The position numbers and the translations under genes were made by a program. From NCBI GenBank assembly GCA_052148435.1, contig JBKQIF010000196.1, positions 1 through 64,000 of the forward strand: a DNA stretch of 64,000 nucleotides, read 5' to 3'. Of this stretch, positions 26,915 to 34,757 are shown in pieces. Under the pieces are notes generated by a model. It was not told where the DNA came from. It searched no databases and saw only the letters and a program-made list of their open reading frames with translations. Numbering within the stretch: the first letter of the stretch is position 1; each line of letters begins with the position of its first letter. Source of the stretch: JBEKYD01 sp052148435 (GTDB taxonomy: Bacteria > Acidobacteriota > Terriglobia > Bryobacterales > Bryobacteraceae).

Positions 26915-27361
26915 CTAGATTGCCTGGCGCAGAGGACGGTAGCGGCGACTGGCGCGAAGGCCTATCAACTCCGCCACCTTCCCGAGAAGCAGGGGAAGGT
27001 TTTCCGCATAGACGGAAAACTGCTGGCGGCTGTCCGAACGGCTGGGGACGCGCCGGGCGGCAGTGATCACGGCAGTGGCCGGACGGTAGTCCTTCACGCG
27101 GGCGTAGGCTAAGACGTTGCGCCCGCCATGATGCTCTCCGGGTTTGAGCTCGGCCTCGCTTAGTACCAGATCGTACCTGCTCTCATCCAATTTGGCCAGC
27201 GCCTCACCTGGAGTGGCCGCCGCATCCACGGCGTATCCACCCGCCTGCAAAATGGTCTGTAGCGCAAGCCGCGGAGCCAAGTCCCCATGTACCACTAGTA
27301 CCCGAGCCAATTGAAGGTCTCGCGGGCTCACTTGGCTTGAGCGGGCAACAAATTTTCTCAT
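26915..27361 (-). CDS. Degenerate response-regulator receiver protein
   Basis: A 148-residue single-domain protein with the receiver fold: LARVLVVHGDLAPRLALQTILQAGGY (residues 18-43), DLVLSEAELKPGE (64-76) and ATAVITAARR (95-104). The phosphoacceptor Asp position in DLVLxD is Glu 69, the usual acidic pair after the first strand is H25-G26, and the conserved Lys is missing. Glu can mimic a phosphorylated Asp, so this may be a locked-on pseudo-receiver that binds partners rather than a switch. The ATG at 27361 is chosen because the frame upstream of it lacks domain character. It points away from the DUF6624 gene. Confidence 0.7.
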   Translation of the reverse strand: MRKFVARSSQVSPRDLQLARVLVVHGDLAPRLALQTILQAGGYAVDAAATPGEALAKLDESRYDLVLSEAELKPGEHHGGRNVLAYARVKDYRPATAVITAARRVPSRSDSRQQFSVYAENLPLLLGKVAELIGLRASRRYRPLRQAI

Positions 27362-27606
27362 TTGAAATCTAGCTCTACTGTAACCGAAATCCTGAATTTT
27401 GTACCCGTAAAGTTTTGTAAGAAGAATCGGCAAAGGTCCGGTAACTCCTTGCGCGGCAATGTACTGGTACGAATTAATCATTGACTCGCGCACGCAATTC
27501 CGGGCCGGCCGCGCAGCGGCTACGGCTTTTGGGAGCCATTGCACGAGATTATGACGGATTGATATTTGCAACTTTCCATCGTGGGTGTATTCTTGGGGGC
27601 AGGCTT

Positions 27607-28554
27607 ATGCTGCCCAAATACGTGCTTGCGCTGGCGCTGGGGCCGGTGGCTGGCTTTGCTGCCAGCGGGAGCGTTTTCGCCGGTTATGCCGGCACTTGGC
27701 TGGTCAAATTCGCCGGCGGGAACGCAATGATCTATGAGCTGCGGGCGGAGGGATCCGATTTGGGGGGCTCCGTGCTGCAGCCGAAAGACCTGAGCTACGA
27801 TTCCGACGGTTACTTCACGGGCATCAGCGCGGAGCACGAAGAAGTGCCCGTTACGGATGCGGCGATGGCGAAACATTGCGCGGAGTTCACCTTCGACGGC
27901 GACCGGTACCGCATGAAGCTGCTGGACGCCGATCACGCCACGGTGGTTGACATCGCCTTAGAGGGACAAGTGCCGCCGTGGAAGCTGGTGCGCGCCACGG
28001 CTCGGGACGAGCTGGTGCTGAGCGGCGCGTGGCCACGACCGGGCGAGCCTGCGCCGGCAACCGCCGAGTTGATCCGGGAGATCGAGGAAATGGCATCCCG
28101 GCTCGAAGCCGCGCGGGCGCCGGGCAAGTTTTCGGTGGAAGAAATGGAGGCGATGGACCGGGCGAATCTCGCCGGGTTGGAACAAATCCACCAGCGCTAT
28201 GGATGGCCGGCGGTTTCGCTGGTGGGGAAGGAGGCGGCGCACCAGTACTTCGTGCTGGTTGAGCAGCAAGACCTGGACCTGCAGCGGGCGGTACTGGGAG
28301 ACCTGAAGCGAGCCGCGCGGCAGGGCGAGGCTTCCGGGCGCGATTACGTTCACCTGGCCGACCTGGTCAGCGTGCGCGAAGGCAAGCCGCAGCATTGGGG
28401 TACGCAGGCACACTGCGAAAACGGCCAGGCCGTGCTGGACCCGGTGGACGACCCGGATGGACTGGCCGGACGCCGCGAGGTGAATTTCCTGGGTCCGGTA
28501 GCGCAACAGATCAAAGCGCTGGAGCCGTACTGCAGCACGGCGGCGAGGAAATAA
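27607..28554 (+). CDS. Exported DUF6624-domain protein
   Basis: A 315-residue protein with an N-terminal signal-like segment (YVLALALGPVAGFAASGSVFAG, residues 4-25), a first domain of about 130 residues with beta strands (YAGTWLVKFAGGNAMIYEL), and a C-terminal DUF6624 domain at about 185-305. The DUF6624 landmarks are IHQRYGWPAVSLVGKEAAHQYFVLVEQQD and LADLVSVREGKPQHWGTQ, then PVDDPDGLAGRRE. No enzymatic role is established for DUF6624; the conserved His, Gln and Arg residues suggest a binding or catalytic pocket. ATG 27607 gives a clean signal peptide; the frame is open further upstream. Confidence 0.72.
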   Translation: MLPKYVLALALGPVAGFAASGSVFAGYAGTWLVKFAGGNAMIYELRAEGSDLGGSVLQPKDLSYDSDGYFTGISAEHEEVPVTDAAMAKHCAEFTFDGDRYRMKLLDADHATVVDIALEGQVPPWKLVRATARDELVLSGAWPRPGEPAPATAELIREIEEMASRLEAARAPGKFSVEEMEAMDRANLAGLEQIHQRYGWPAVSLVGKEAAHQYFVLVEQQDLDLQRAVLGDLKRAARQGEASGRDYVHLADLVSVREGKPQHWGTQAHCENGQAVLDPVDDPDGLAGRREVNFLGPVAQQIKALEPYCSTAARK

Positions 28555-28560
28555 GTTGTC

Positions 28561-28639
28561 AGTAATCAGTTCACAGTTTTCAGTTAAGACCCTCGCGGCA
28601 ACTGAACCACCCTCAACTGAAAACTGACGACTGATAACT
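28561..28639. repeat. Long imperfect hairpin of the CAGTTTTCAGTT type
   Basis: The left arm AGTAATCAGTTCACAGTTTT (continuing CAGTT) pairs with the right arm at 28615-28639 with about four mismatches over 25 positions. It fills the gap between two convergent genes, where it could stop transcription from both sides. Similar arms are dispersed in many bacterial genomes. Confidence 0.7.
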
Positions 28640-28643
28640 TTTC

Positions 28644-29417
28644 TTATAGCCAATTCAGGTCGGCGTATTTTTCGCCTGTCAGGCAGAGGAACAGCGGCTC
28701 CAGGGCGTCGAATTCCCTGCCCTCATGGCGGAGCACGCCTTTTTCGGCCAGGGCGGTGATCTCGCCCTGCCAGACGAGTTTGCCTGGGCGGGTAATGATG
28801 GCCACTTCGTCGCAAAGGCGCTCGACGGCGTCGAGCACGTGGCTGGTAATGAATACGGTACGGCCCTGGTCGGTGAAGCGGCGCAGCCATTGCTTCATGA
28901 GGGCCACGCCGGCCGGGTCGATGCTTTCGAACGGCTCGTCGAGAAACAGCACCTCGGGCGCATGAATGACGGCGGCGGCGAAGGCTACCCGTTTGCGCAT
29001 GCCGGTGGAGTACTCGGCCAGGGTCTTGCGGGAATCGGTAAGCTCGAGGGCGGCCAGCAGTTCGGTAACGCGTTGCCGGGTCGTGGTTTCGTCCAGTCCG
29101 TACATGCGGCCGACGAAGGCCAGAAACTCATGGGCGTATAGGGGCTCGAACAGGCCCAGCGCTTCGGGCATCACGCCCATGCGGCGCTTGAGGGCGGCGC
29201 TACCGGAATCGAGCGGCTGGCCGAGGATGGAGATTTCGCCGGCGGTGGGGTCGAGTAAGCCGGTCAGGCAGCCGATGGTGGTGCTCTTGCCGGAGCCGTT
29301 CGGTCCCAGGAAACCGAACATGCGGCCGCGGGACACGGCCAGTGACAGGTCATCGACCGCAAGCACGGAACCGTATTGCTTCACCAGGCCGGTAATGTGG
29401 ATGGCCTCGGTAGACAT
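28644..29417 (-). CDS. ABC transporter ATP-binding protein
   Basis: A 257-residue ATPase. Walker A is GPNGSGKS at residues 38-45, the signature YSTGMRKR at 136-143, and Walker B EVLFLDEPFES at 155-165. The style (IHITGLVKQYGSVLAVDDLSLAVSRG and TGLLDPTAGEISILGQPL) is that of CcmA/NatA-like ABC-2 exporters. It lies 6 bases behind the permease gene and is surely its partner. The substrate (drug, lipid or peptide) is not readable. The final 25 residues (EGREFDALEPLFLCLTGEKY) are the C-terminal extension common in this group. Confidence 0.92.
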   Translation of the reverse strand: MSTEAIHITGLVKQYGSVLAVDDLSLAVSRGRMFGFLGPNGSGKSTTIGCLTGLLDPTAGEISILGQPLDSGSAALKRRMGVMPEALGLFEPLYAHEFLAFVGRMYGLDETTTRQRVTELLAALELTDSRKTLAEYSTGMRKRVAFAAAVIHAPEVLFLDEPFESIDPAGVALMKQWLRRFTDQGRTVFITSHVLDAVERLCDEVAIITRPGKLVWQGEITALAEKGVLRHEGREFDALEPLFLCLTGEKYADLNWL

Positions 29418-29423
29418 GTTCCC

Positions 29424-30998
29424 TTATCCCCTTCCCTCGACCAGAGCCAGCAAGCGTTCGCGGCGGGCGGCCAGGCGATGGCCGGCCTGCTCGAGCGAAA
29501 ACCGGTAGAACCCCAGAGCCAGGGCGAAGGGCACGATCATGACAAACCAGTTCGTGGGCGCAAACAGCGCCGGGTGCCAGTGGCCGATCGCCTCTGGCAG
29601 GAACAGGGAGCCGAGCGCGCTGCCGATCACCAGCAGATTGCCGCCTAGCGACATGTCGTTGCCCATGCTGCTGGAGTAGTTGCCGCGGCGCGGCGCGTAG
29701 ACGGAAGTCCATAGGGCCGCGCCGTGAAAGAAGAGCAAGCCGCCGACGCCGCTCGCGAGAAGCATGGCCTCGACGCGCGGGTCGAAAGGCCCGGGCGCGA
29801 GGACGGCCCAGGCCGCGGCGCCGATCAGAACCAGCGGCGAAGCCAGTAGCAGGGCGGCGTAACTGCCGGTGCGCAGGCAGGCCGCCGGATCGGCGGGCAG
29901 CAGGAAGAAGCGGCGAAACCCGCCGCCAACGTAGCCGAACTGGTTGACGGCTATGCGCGAGGTGCCCATGAACGCCATCACGGGAAAGACGCCCAGTCCG
30001 GCCAGAACGAATTCCCGGACCGAGCCGCGCCGGGTGAAATTGTAAATCAGGAAAGCGCCCAACGGCAAACTGAGCAGGTACATGGCACGGAAGCGATTGT
30101 TGCGCAGGTAGAAGCGCAGCCAGTGCCCTACTAGCGGGGCATTGCGCGCGCCGAACCAGGCGCCCAGGCGCTCGTAGGCGACTCCCCAGCGGAGGGCTCC
30201 CGCGGGCCGCGTCTCGAAACGCTCGACGGGCCGTCGCTCCAGGGTCACCAGGAGCAGCAGCAGGAGCGCCACCCACGCCGCCAGGTAAAGAAAGCCCTGA
30301 ATCTGGGCCCATCCGGTTGCGGTGATGGCCTGGGCGGAGGCGAAGGGAGGCAGCCACTGCACGTCCGCCCAGACGCGATGGAGCAGCGGCCGGTTGTGCC
30401 GCAGCAGGGGCGTGAGCGTGCCGGGCAGAAAGCTGAGACTGAGCACCACCACGAGCAACACGGCCGAGCCGGTTTTGTGCGCCACCAGGCGGTCCACCAC
30501 CAAAGCCACGATGCGGGCTAGCAGATAGCAGGTGAAAAACAGCAGCAGCGCGGCTGCCAGGCCCAGCCAAAAATTGGCAGCGCCCAGCAGGTATAAGCCG
30601 GCCACCAGGCCCAACTCCAGCGCCAGCAGCAGGAACCAGAAGGGATCGAGGATGCCGGTGAGATGGCGGGCGGCGCGGCGGTCGAACGCGGTCAGAGGAT
30701 AGCGGCGCAGTTCGGCATCGCTAAACACGGCGTTGAGGCCGAAGCCCATCACCACGGTGCAGAACAGCGTTTCCACGAACAGGGACGCGAGCACGATGGC
30801 GGCTACCAGACCGGCTTTGCCAAAGCGCACGGCTGCCACGCCGGCTCCGAAACCGCCCACGACCAGCAGAATCGCCACTGCGATGAACAGCAGATAGCCG
30901 ACGAAAAACAGGGCGATTTTCCCGTTGCGCGAACGCGTCCTGGCCCACAGCAGCTTGTAGCGCAGGCGGACGAGTTCTCCCACCAACCGGGTGTTCAT
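29424..30998 (-). CDS. ABC-2 type transporter permease
   Basis: A 524-residue membrane protein with about 12 hydrophobic segments, for example IALFFVGYLLFIAVAILLVVGGFGAG at 28-53, FWLGLAAALLLFFTCYLLARIVALVV and FLYLAAWVALLLLLLVTL. This is a full-length permease of the type that pairs with CcmA-like ATPases. Its start overlaps the serS stop by 4 bases (ATGA-type coupling) and the ATPase gene follows by 6 bases, so the order is serS, permease, ATPase in one transcript. The C-terminus is a basic amphipathic helix (AGHRLAARRERLLALVEGRG). Confidence 0.82.
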   Translation of the reverse strand: MNTRLVGELVRLRYKLLWARTRSRNGKIALFFVGYLLFIAVAILLVVGGFGAGVAAVRFGKAGLVAAIVLASLFVETLFCTVVMGFGLNAVFSDAELRRYPLTAFDRRAARHLTGILDPFWFLLLALELGLVAGLYLLGAANFWLGLAAALLLFFTCYLLARIVALVVDRLVAHKTGSAVLLVVVLSLSFLPGTLTPLLRHNRPLLHRVWADVQWLPPFASAQAITATGWAQIQGFLYLAAWVALLLLLLVTLERRPVERFETRPAGALRWGVAYERLGAWFGARNAPLVGHWLRFYLRNNRFRAMYLLSLPLGAFLIYNFTRRGSVREFVLAGLGVFPVMAFMGTSRIAVNQFGYVGGGFRRFFLLPADPAACLRTGSYAALLLASPLVLIGAAAWAVLAPGPFDPRVEAMLLASGVGGLLFFHGAALWTSVYAPRRGNYSSSMGNDMSLGGNLLVIGSALGSLFLPEAIGHWHPALFAPTNWFVMIVPFALALGFYRFSLEQAGHRLAARRERLLALVEGRG

Positions 30999-32266
30999 TT
31001 TCGCGGCCGGATGACCTCCTGGTTGAGGTAGGGACGGAGGGCTTCGGGGATCACCACGCTACCATCTTTTTGCTGGTAATTTTCGACGATCGCCACCCAA
31101 GTCCTGCCCACGGCCAGGCCGCTGCCGTTCAGGGTGTGGGCGAATTCGGATTTCTTGCCGCTGCGGCAGCGAATGCCCGCGCGCCGCGCCTGGAAGGCCT
31201 CGAAATTCGAACAGGAGGAAATTTCCTTGTAGCCATTCTGGCCGGGCAGCCAGACTTCGATATCGTACGTCTTGGCGGAAGAAAACCCCATATCGCCGGT
31301 CGAGAGCACGACGGTGCGAAAGGGCAGCCCGAGGCGGCGCAGAATGTCCTCGGCGTCGGCGGTGAGCTTTTCCAGCTCGTCGTAGCTTTCCTCCGGGCGG
31401 GTGAACTTCACCAGCTCGACTTTTTGAAACTGATGAACGCGGATGATGCCGCGCACGTCGCGGCCGTAGGAGCCGGCCTCGCTGCGGAAGCATGGGGTAT
31501 AGGCGCAGAGCTTCACCGGGAGCGCGTCGGCCTCCAGCGTTTCGCCCGCATAGATATTGGTGACCGGCACTTCGGCGGTGGGAATCAGCCAGAGATCTTG
31601 GCCTTCGCACTTGAATAGGTCTTCCTGGAACTTGGGCAACTGGCCGGTGCCGAACAGGCTTTTGGAATTGACCAGGAAGGGCGGCAGCACCTCGGTGTAG
31701 CCGTGCTCGCGGGTATGCACGTCGAGCATGAAATTGATGAGCGCGCGTTCCAGTTTGGCGCCCATGTCCCAATAGAGGGCGAAGCGGGCGCCGGTGATCT
31801 TGGCGGCGCGCTCCAGGTCCAGGATGCCCAGCTCGGGGCCCAGATCCCAATGCGCCTTGGGAGAGAAATCGAATTCGCGGGGCGGGCCCACGCGGCGCAC
31901 TTCCACGTTGTCGGAAGCGTCTTTCCCAACCGGGACGGATTGGTGGGGCAGGTTGGGAATGCCCTTCATGAGCTCGCCGAATTCAGCGTCGACGGCCTTG
32001 ACCACATCGTCGCCCCCGGCAATGCGGGCCTTCAGCTCGCGGACGCGGTCCTGGCGTTCGGTAGTGTCGGCGCCTTCGCGCTTCCGCTTGCCGATTTCGG
32101 CGCTCTCGGCATTTACCTGGGCCTTGAGCTGTTCGGCTTCGGAGATGGCGGACCGGCGCCGCTGATCGAGAGCGCGAAATTGATCGAGGTTGGGAACCGA
32201 TGCCCGGGTTGCCAAACGCGCGGCGACCTCATCGAAATGGCTTCGGAAATAGCTGAGATCGAGCAT
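30995..32266 (-). CDS. serS: Seryl-tRNA synthetase
   Basis: A 423-residue class II synthetase that charges tRNA-Ser (and tRNA-Sec). Residues 1-110 form the long antiparallel coiled-coil arm that grips the tRNA (LDQRRRSAISEAEQLKAQVNAESAEIGKR). The catalytic domain carries motif 2 (TPCFRSEAGSYGRDVRGIIRVHQF) near 260-285 and the motif 3 region (AVGRTWVAIVENYQQKDGSVVIPEALRPYL) at the end. The length is normal. The permease gene overlaps its stop, an unusual coupling of a housekeeping synthetase with an exporter. Confidence 0.97.
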   Translation of the reverse strand: MLDLSYFRSHFDEVAARLATRASVPNLDQFRALDQRRRSAISEAEQLKAQVNAESAEIGKRKREGADTTERQDRVRELKARIAGGDDVVKAVDAEFGELMKGIPNLPHQSVPVGKDASDNVEVRRVGPPREFDFSPKAHWDLGPELGILDLERAAKITGARFALYWDMGAKLERALINFMLDVHTREHGYTEVLPPFLVNSKSLFGTGQLPKFQEDLFKCEGQDLWLIPTAEVPVTNIYAGETLEADALPVKLCAYTPCFRSEAGSYGRDVRGIIRVHQFQKVELVKFTRPEESYDELEKLTADAEDILRRLGLPFRTVVLSTGDMGFSSAKTYDIEVWLPGQNGYKEISSCSNFEAFQARRAGIRCRSGKKSEFAHTLNGSGLAVGRTWVAIVENYQQKDGSVVIPEALRPYLNQEVIRPRK

Positions 32267-32300
32267 GTCTTCCTAATGCTAGCGCAAGCCAAACACGAAG

Positions 32301-32342
32301 CCAGGGGTCAGTTTGCCCCACAGGCGCACTGACCCACCCTGG
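32301..32342. repeat. Hairpin between serS and the small upstream gene
   Basis: GGGTCAGT (32305-32312) pairs with ACTGACCC (32328-32335), flanked by CCAGGG and CCCTGG. It could attenuate read-through from the small zinc-binding gene into serS, or be one of the scattered palindromic repeats. Confidence 0.55.
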
Positions 32343-32372
32343 CATCAGCGATGAACTTTGGTCCGGGCGAGG

Positions 32373-32513
32373 TTATTCATCGTCTTCCTCGACTGGAACG
32401 GGCTCGAGGTCTTCAGCCTCGAAGATCTCGCGGCAGTCGAGGCATTCCACGTAATCGACGCCGTCCCGGCGGGCGATGATTTTGGTCTGGGTATGTTCGC
32501 AAGCGGTCTGCAT
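32373..32513 (-). CDS. Small putative metal-binding protein
   Basis: A 46-residue protein: CEHTQTKIIARRDGVDYVEC, then LDCREIF and an acidic tail EAEDLEPVPVEEDDE. The CxH...CxxC arrangement could bind one zinc, like a minimal ribbon. I start at ATG 32513 because translation from 32570 adds residues with no zinc-ribbon character. It lies 106 bases upstream of serS on the same strand. The family is unknown to me; its length and composition are consistent with a real conserved small gene. Confidence 0.55.
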   Translation of the reverse strand: MQTACEHTQTKIIARRDGVDYVECLDCREIFEAEDLEPVPVEEDDE

Positions 32514-32659
32514 AACCAAAGCTTTGATGAGAAATATTCTAACCGGGTCCACGGCCATGTCAAGTCCCACCCCGGAAGAAAATATCCCGAGGCGGGGCAG
32601 GACGGTGCCGGGTCGGATAGGATTGAAGTATCGTCACCGATTGGAAAGAACGCCTACGC

Positions 32660-33358
32660 GTGGTACTGGTAGAGACGCGGAACCCACTGAATATAGGGGC
32701 CGCGGCGCGGGCTATGGCCAATTTCGGTTTCGACCGGCTGCGGGTGGTGAACCCCTACGACGTGGCGTTTCGGGAGGCGCGGTCGGCGGTTGGGGCGGCG
32801 CCGCTATTGGCCAGGGCGGAGGAGTTCGGGTGCGTGGCGGATGCGGTGGCGGATGCGAGCCTGGTGATCGGAACGACTTCTGTGGGAAATCGACACCCGC
32901 AGCTCGCTGTGCGGCGGTTGGAGTTCGGAGCGCGGCTGATCGGCCGGCGGCTGGCGGCGCGGCCGGTGGCGCTGCTGTTCGGGTCGGAAAAGTTCGGCCT
33001 GTCGAACGAAGATATGGCCCACTGCCACTGGCTGATGCGCATCCCGACCGTGGACCGGGACCTTTCGATGAACCTGGGGCAGGCGGTGGCGCTGTGTCTG
33101 TACGAGCTGGCGCGCGACCCGGAGGCGGTAACCGGACAGGCGGAGCGTGTCTCGCCGGCGGCTGCGGCCGAAAATGAACAAATCACCCGGCTGCTGGTGG
33201 AGGCGCTGTCCGAAAGCGGTTACATCCAACCGCTCACCGCGGCGTCTACCGAGGAGAAAGTGCGGCGGCTGGTGCGCAGGCTTAAAATTTCAAAGAAAGA
33301 TGCGCCCGTGGTGCTGGGCATGCTGCGGCAGATCTTATGGAAACTGGCCTCCTCGTAG
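32660..33358 (+). CDS. trmJ: TrmJ-like SpoU-family RNA 2'-O-methyltransferase
   Basis: A 232-residue SPOUT methyltransferase. VLVETRNPLNIGAAARAMANFGFDRLRVV at residues 2-30 is SpoU motif 1, LLFGSEKFGLSNEDM near 112-126 is motif 2, and IPTVDRDLSMNLGQAVALCLYEL near 133-155 is motif 3, which forms the trefoil knot and binds SAM. The C-terminal helical extension (EEKVRRLVRRLKISKKDAPVVLGMLRQILWKL) matches TrmJ, which methylates ribose at position 32 of tRNAs. GTG 32660 is the first usable start, yet the six residues before it (DWKERLR) look family-like; a rare start codon upstream is possible. Confidence 0.85.
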   Translation: MVLVETRNPLNIGAAARAMANFGFDRLRVVNPYDVAFREARSAVGAAPLLARAEEFGCVADAVADASLVIGTTSVGNRHPQLAVRRLEFGARLIGRRLAARPVALLFGSEKFGLSNEDMAHCHWLMRIPTVDRDLSMNLGQAVALCLYELARDPEAVTGQAERVSPAAAAENEQITRLLVEALSESGYIQPLTAASTEEKVRRLVRRLKISKKDAPVVLGMLRQILWKLASS

Positions 33359-33381
33359 CGCCAGCGTTTCTGCCTGCCAAT

Positions 33382-33402
33382 CACAGGCTAAAGCCTGTGC
33401 CA
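33382..33402. repeat. CACAGGCT/AGCCTGTG palindrome
   Basis: CACAGGCT, two bases, then AGCCTGTG, followed by CCACC. A near-identical unit with Gs and Cs exchanged is at 36035-36056, so this is a dispersed repeat. Confidence 0.7.
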
Positions 33403-33516
33403 CCCGCTATTGGCCACCTGTCAGCTATGGTGACACAGACTTTGGTTTTCGTCTGCCAGCCGATTTCTTTCCAAATCCACGGCGAGTGGTCTTTTCGCTA
33501 GGATGAGTATTCGAAC

Positions 33517-34512
33517 ATGACAACCGCAATCGAACAACGCGCGCTGGGCTCCACGGGGCTGCAGGTATTTCCCTTAGCGCTGGGATGCATGGGGATGTCG
33601 GGCATGTACGGCCCGGCCGATGAGCGGGAAAGCGTGGCGACCATCCACGCGGCGCTGGACATGGGCGTCGGGCTGCTCGATACCGGCGATTTCTACGGCA
33701 TGGGCCATAACGAAATGCTGGTGGGCCGGGCTATCCAAGGGCGCCGCGACAAGGTGCTGGTGTCGGTGAAATTTGGCGCGTTGCGAGGCCCGGATGGCTC
33801 CTGGCTGGGTTACGACGCGCGGCCCGTGGCGGTGAAGAACTTTCTGGCGCACAGCCTGTCGCGGCTGGGCGTGGACTACATCGACATCTATCGACCCGCG
33901 CGCCTGGATCCGCAGGTTCCCATCGAAGACACGGTCGGCACCATCGCCGACATGGTGAAGGCCGGATACGTCCGCCACGTCGGGCTGTCGGAGGTGGGAG
34001 TGGAGACCATCCGCCGGGCCAACGCGGTGCACCCCATCGCCGACCTGCAGATCGAATACTCGCTGATCAGCCGCGGTCCGGAGACCGCTATTTTCCCAGT
34101 GCTCGCGGAACTCGGGATCGGCGTCACGGCTTACGGCGTACTTTCACGCGGCTTGCTGAGCGGCTCAGTTCCAGCGGCGGGAAACGACATTCGCGCCCAC
34201 TTCCCGCGTTTCACCGGCGAGAATCTGAACCGCAATCGGAAGCTGGTAGACACGCTGGCGGAAATGGCCGCGGAGCGCGGCTTGCGGACGTCGCAACTGG
34301 CGATCGCATGGGTGCTGGCCAAAGGCCGGAACATTGTCCCGGTGATCGGGGCGCGAACGCGCGCACAGATCGCCGAAGCCCTGGCCGCCGTTCGGGTGCG
34401 ACTGTCCGAAGAAGAAGTGGCTCAAATCGAAGCATCGATTCCAGCCTCCGAAGTTGCCGGCACGCGCTATGGAGAGCAGCAGATGCGGATGCTGGATAGC
34501 GAACGGGGTTGA
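33517..34512 (+). CDS. Aldo/keto reductase
   Basis: A 331-residue NADPH-dependent aldo/keto reductase of the YajO/pyridoxal-reductase-like branch. Of the usual tetrad, Asp 55 (LLDTGDFYG), Tyr 60 and Lys 85 (VSVKFG) are present. The His position is Ala 128 in DYIDIYRPARLDP, where most relatives have YQHRVDP. The YRPARLDP form recurs in a known subgroup, so the protein is probably still active on some carbonyls. The cofactor-binding end is WVLAKGRNIVPVIGARTRAQIAE. It stands alone between repeat-filled gaps. Confidence 0.9.
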   Translation: MTTAIEQRALGSTGLQVFPLALGCMGMSGMYGPADERESVATIHAALDMGVGLLDTGDFYGMGHNEMLVGRAIQGRRDKVLVSVKFGALRGPDGSWLGYDARPVAVKNFLAHSLSRLGVDYIDIYRPARLDPQVPIEDTVGTIADMVKAGYVRHVGLSEVGVETIRRANAVHPIADLQIEYSLISRGPETAIFPVLAELGIGVTAYGVLSRGLLSGSVPAAGNDIRAHFPRFTGENLNRNRKLVDTLAEMAAERGLRTSQLAIAWVLAKGRNIVPVIGARTRAQIAEALAAVRVRLSEEEVAQIEASIPASEVAGTRYGEQQMRMLDSERG

Positions 34513-34539
34513 AATAGTGGCGAGCAGCATTGGCTCTAA

Positions 34540-34623
34540 GTGGGACAGACCATCGCTTTTCGTGGTCTGTCGCGCCTCGCTAAAGCGCACCCGCTTGACA
34601 GACGACAAAAGGCGATGTCCCAC
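34540..34623. repeat. REPIN-like inverted repeat element, GTGGGACAGACCATCG type
   Basis: The left unit opens with GTGGGACAGACCATCGC at 34540 and ends with TGGTCTGTC at 34571, itself an inverted repeat. The right end is the reverse complement of a similar unit, closing in GTCCCAC at 34617-34623. A second left unit with two differences over 32 bases is at 62480-62511. The whole gap 34513-34757 holds no gene that I can support. Confidence 0.8.
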
Positions 34624-34757
34624 CTTCTCCTCTCGCCACCCATCTGTGCCTTGCTTCAAGATATTCCTATGGCGATCCCGCCCGGGACGGAACGCGCACA
34701 GCCCGGACGTGAACTGCCGCAAGACTGGGTACGAGGCATGGGCGAAACCGCGCCCCG

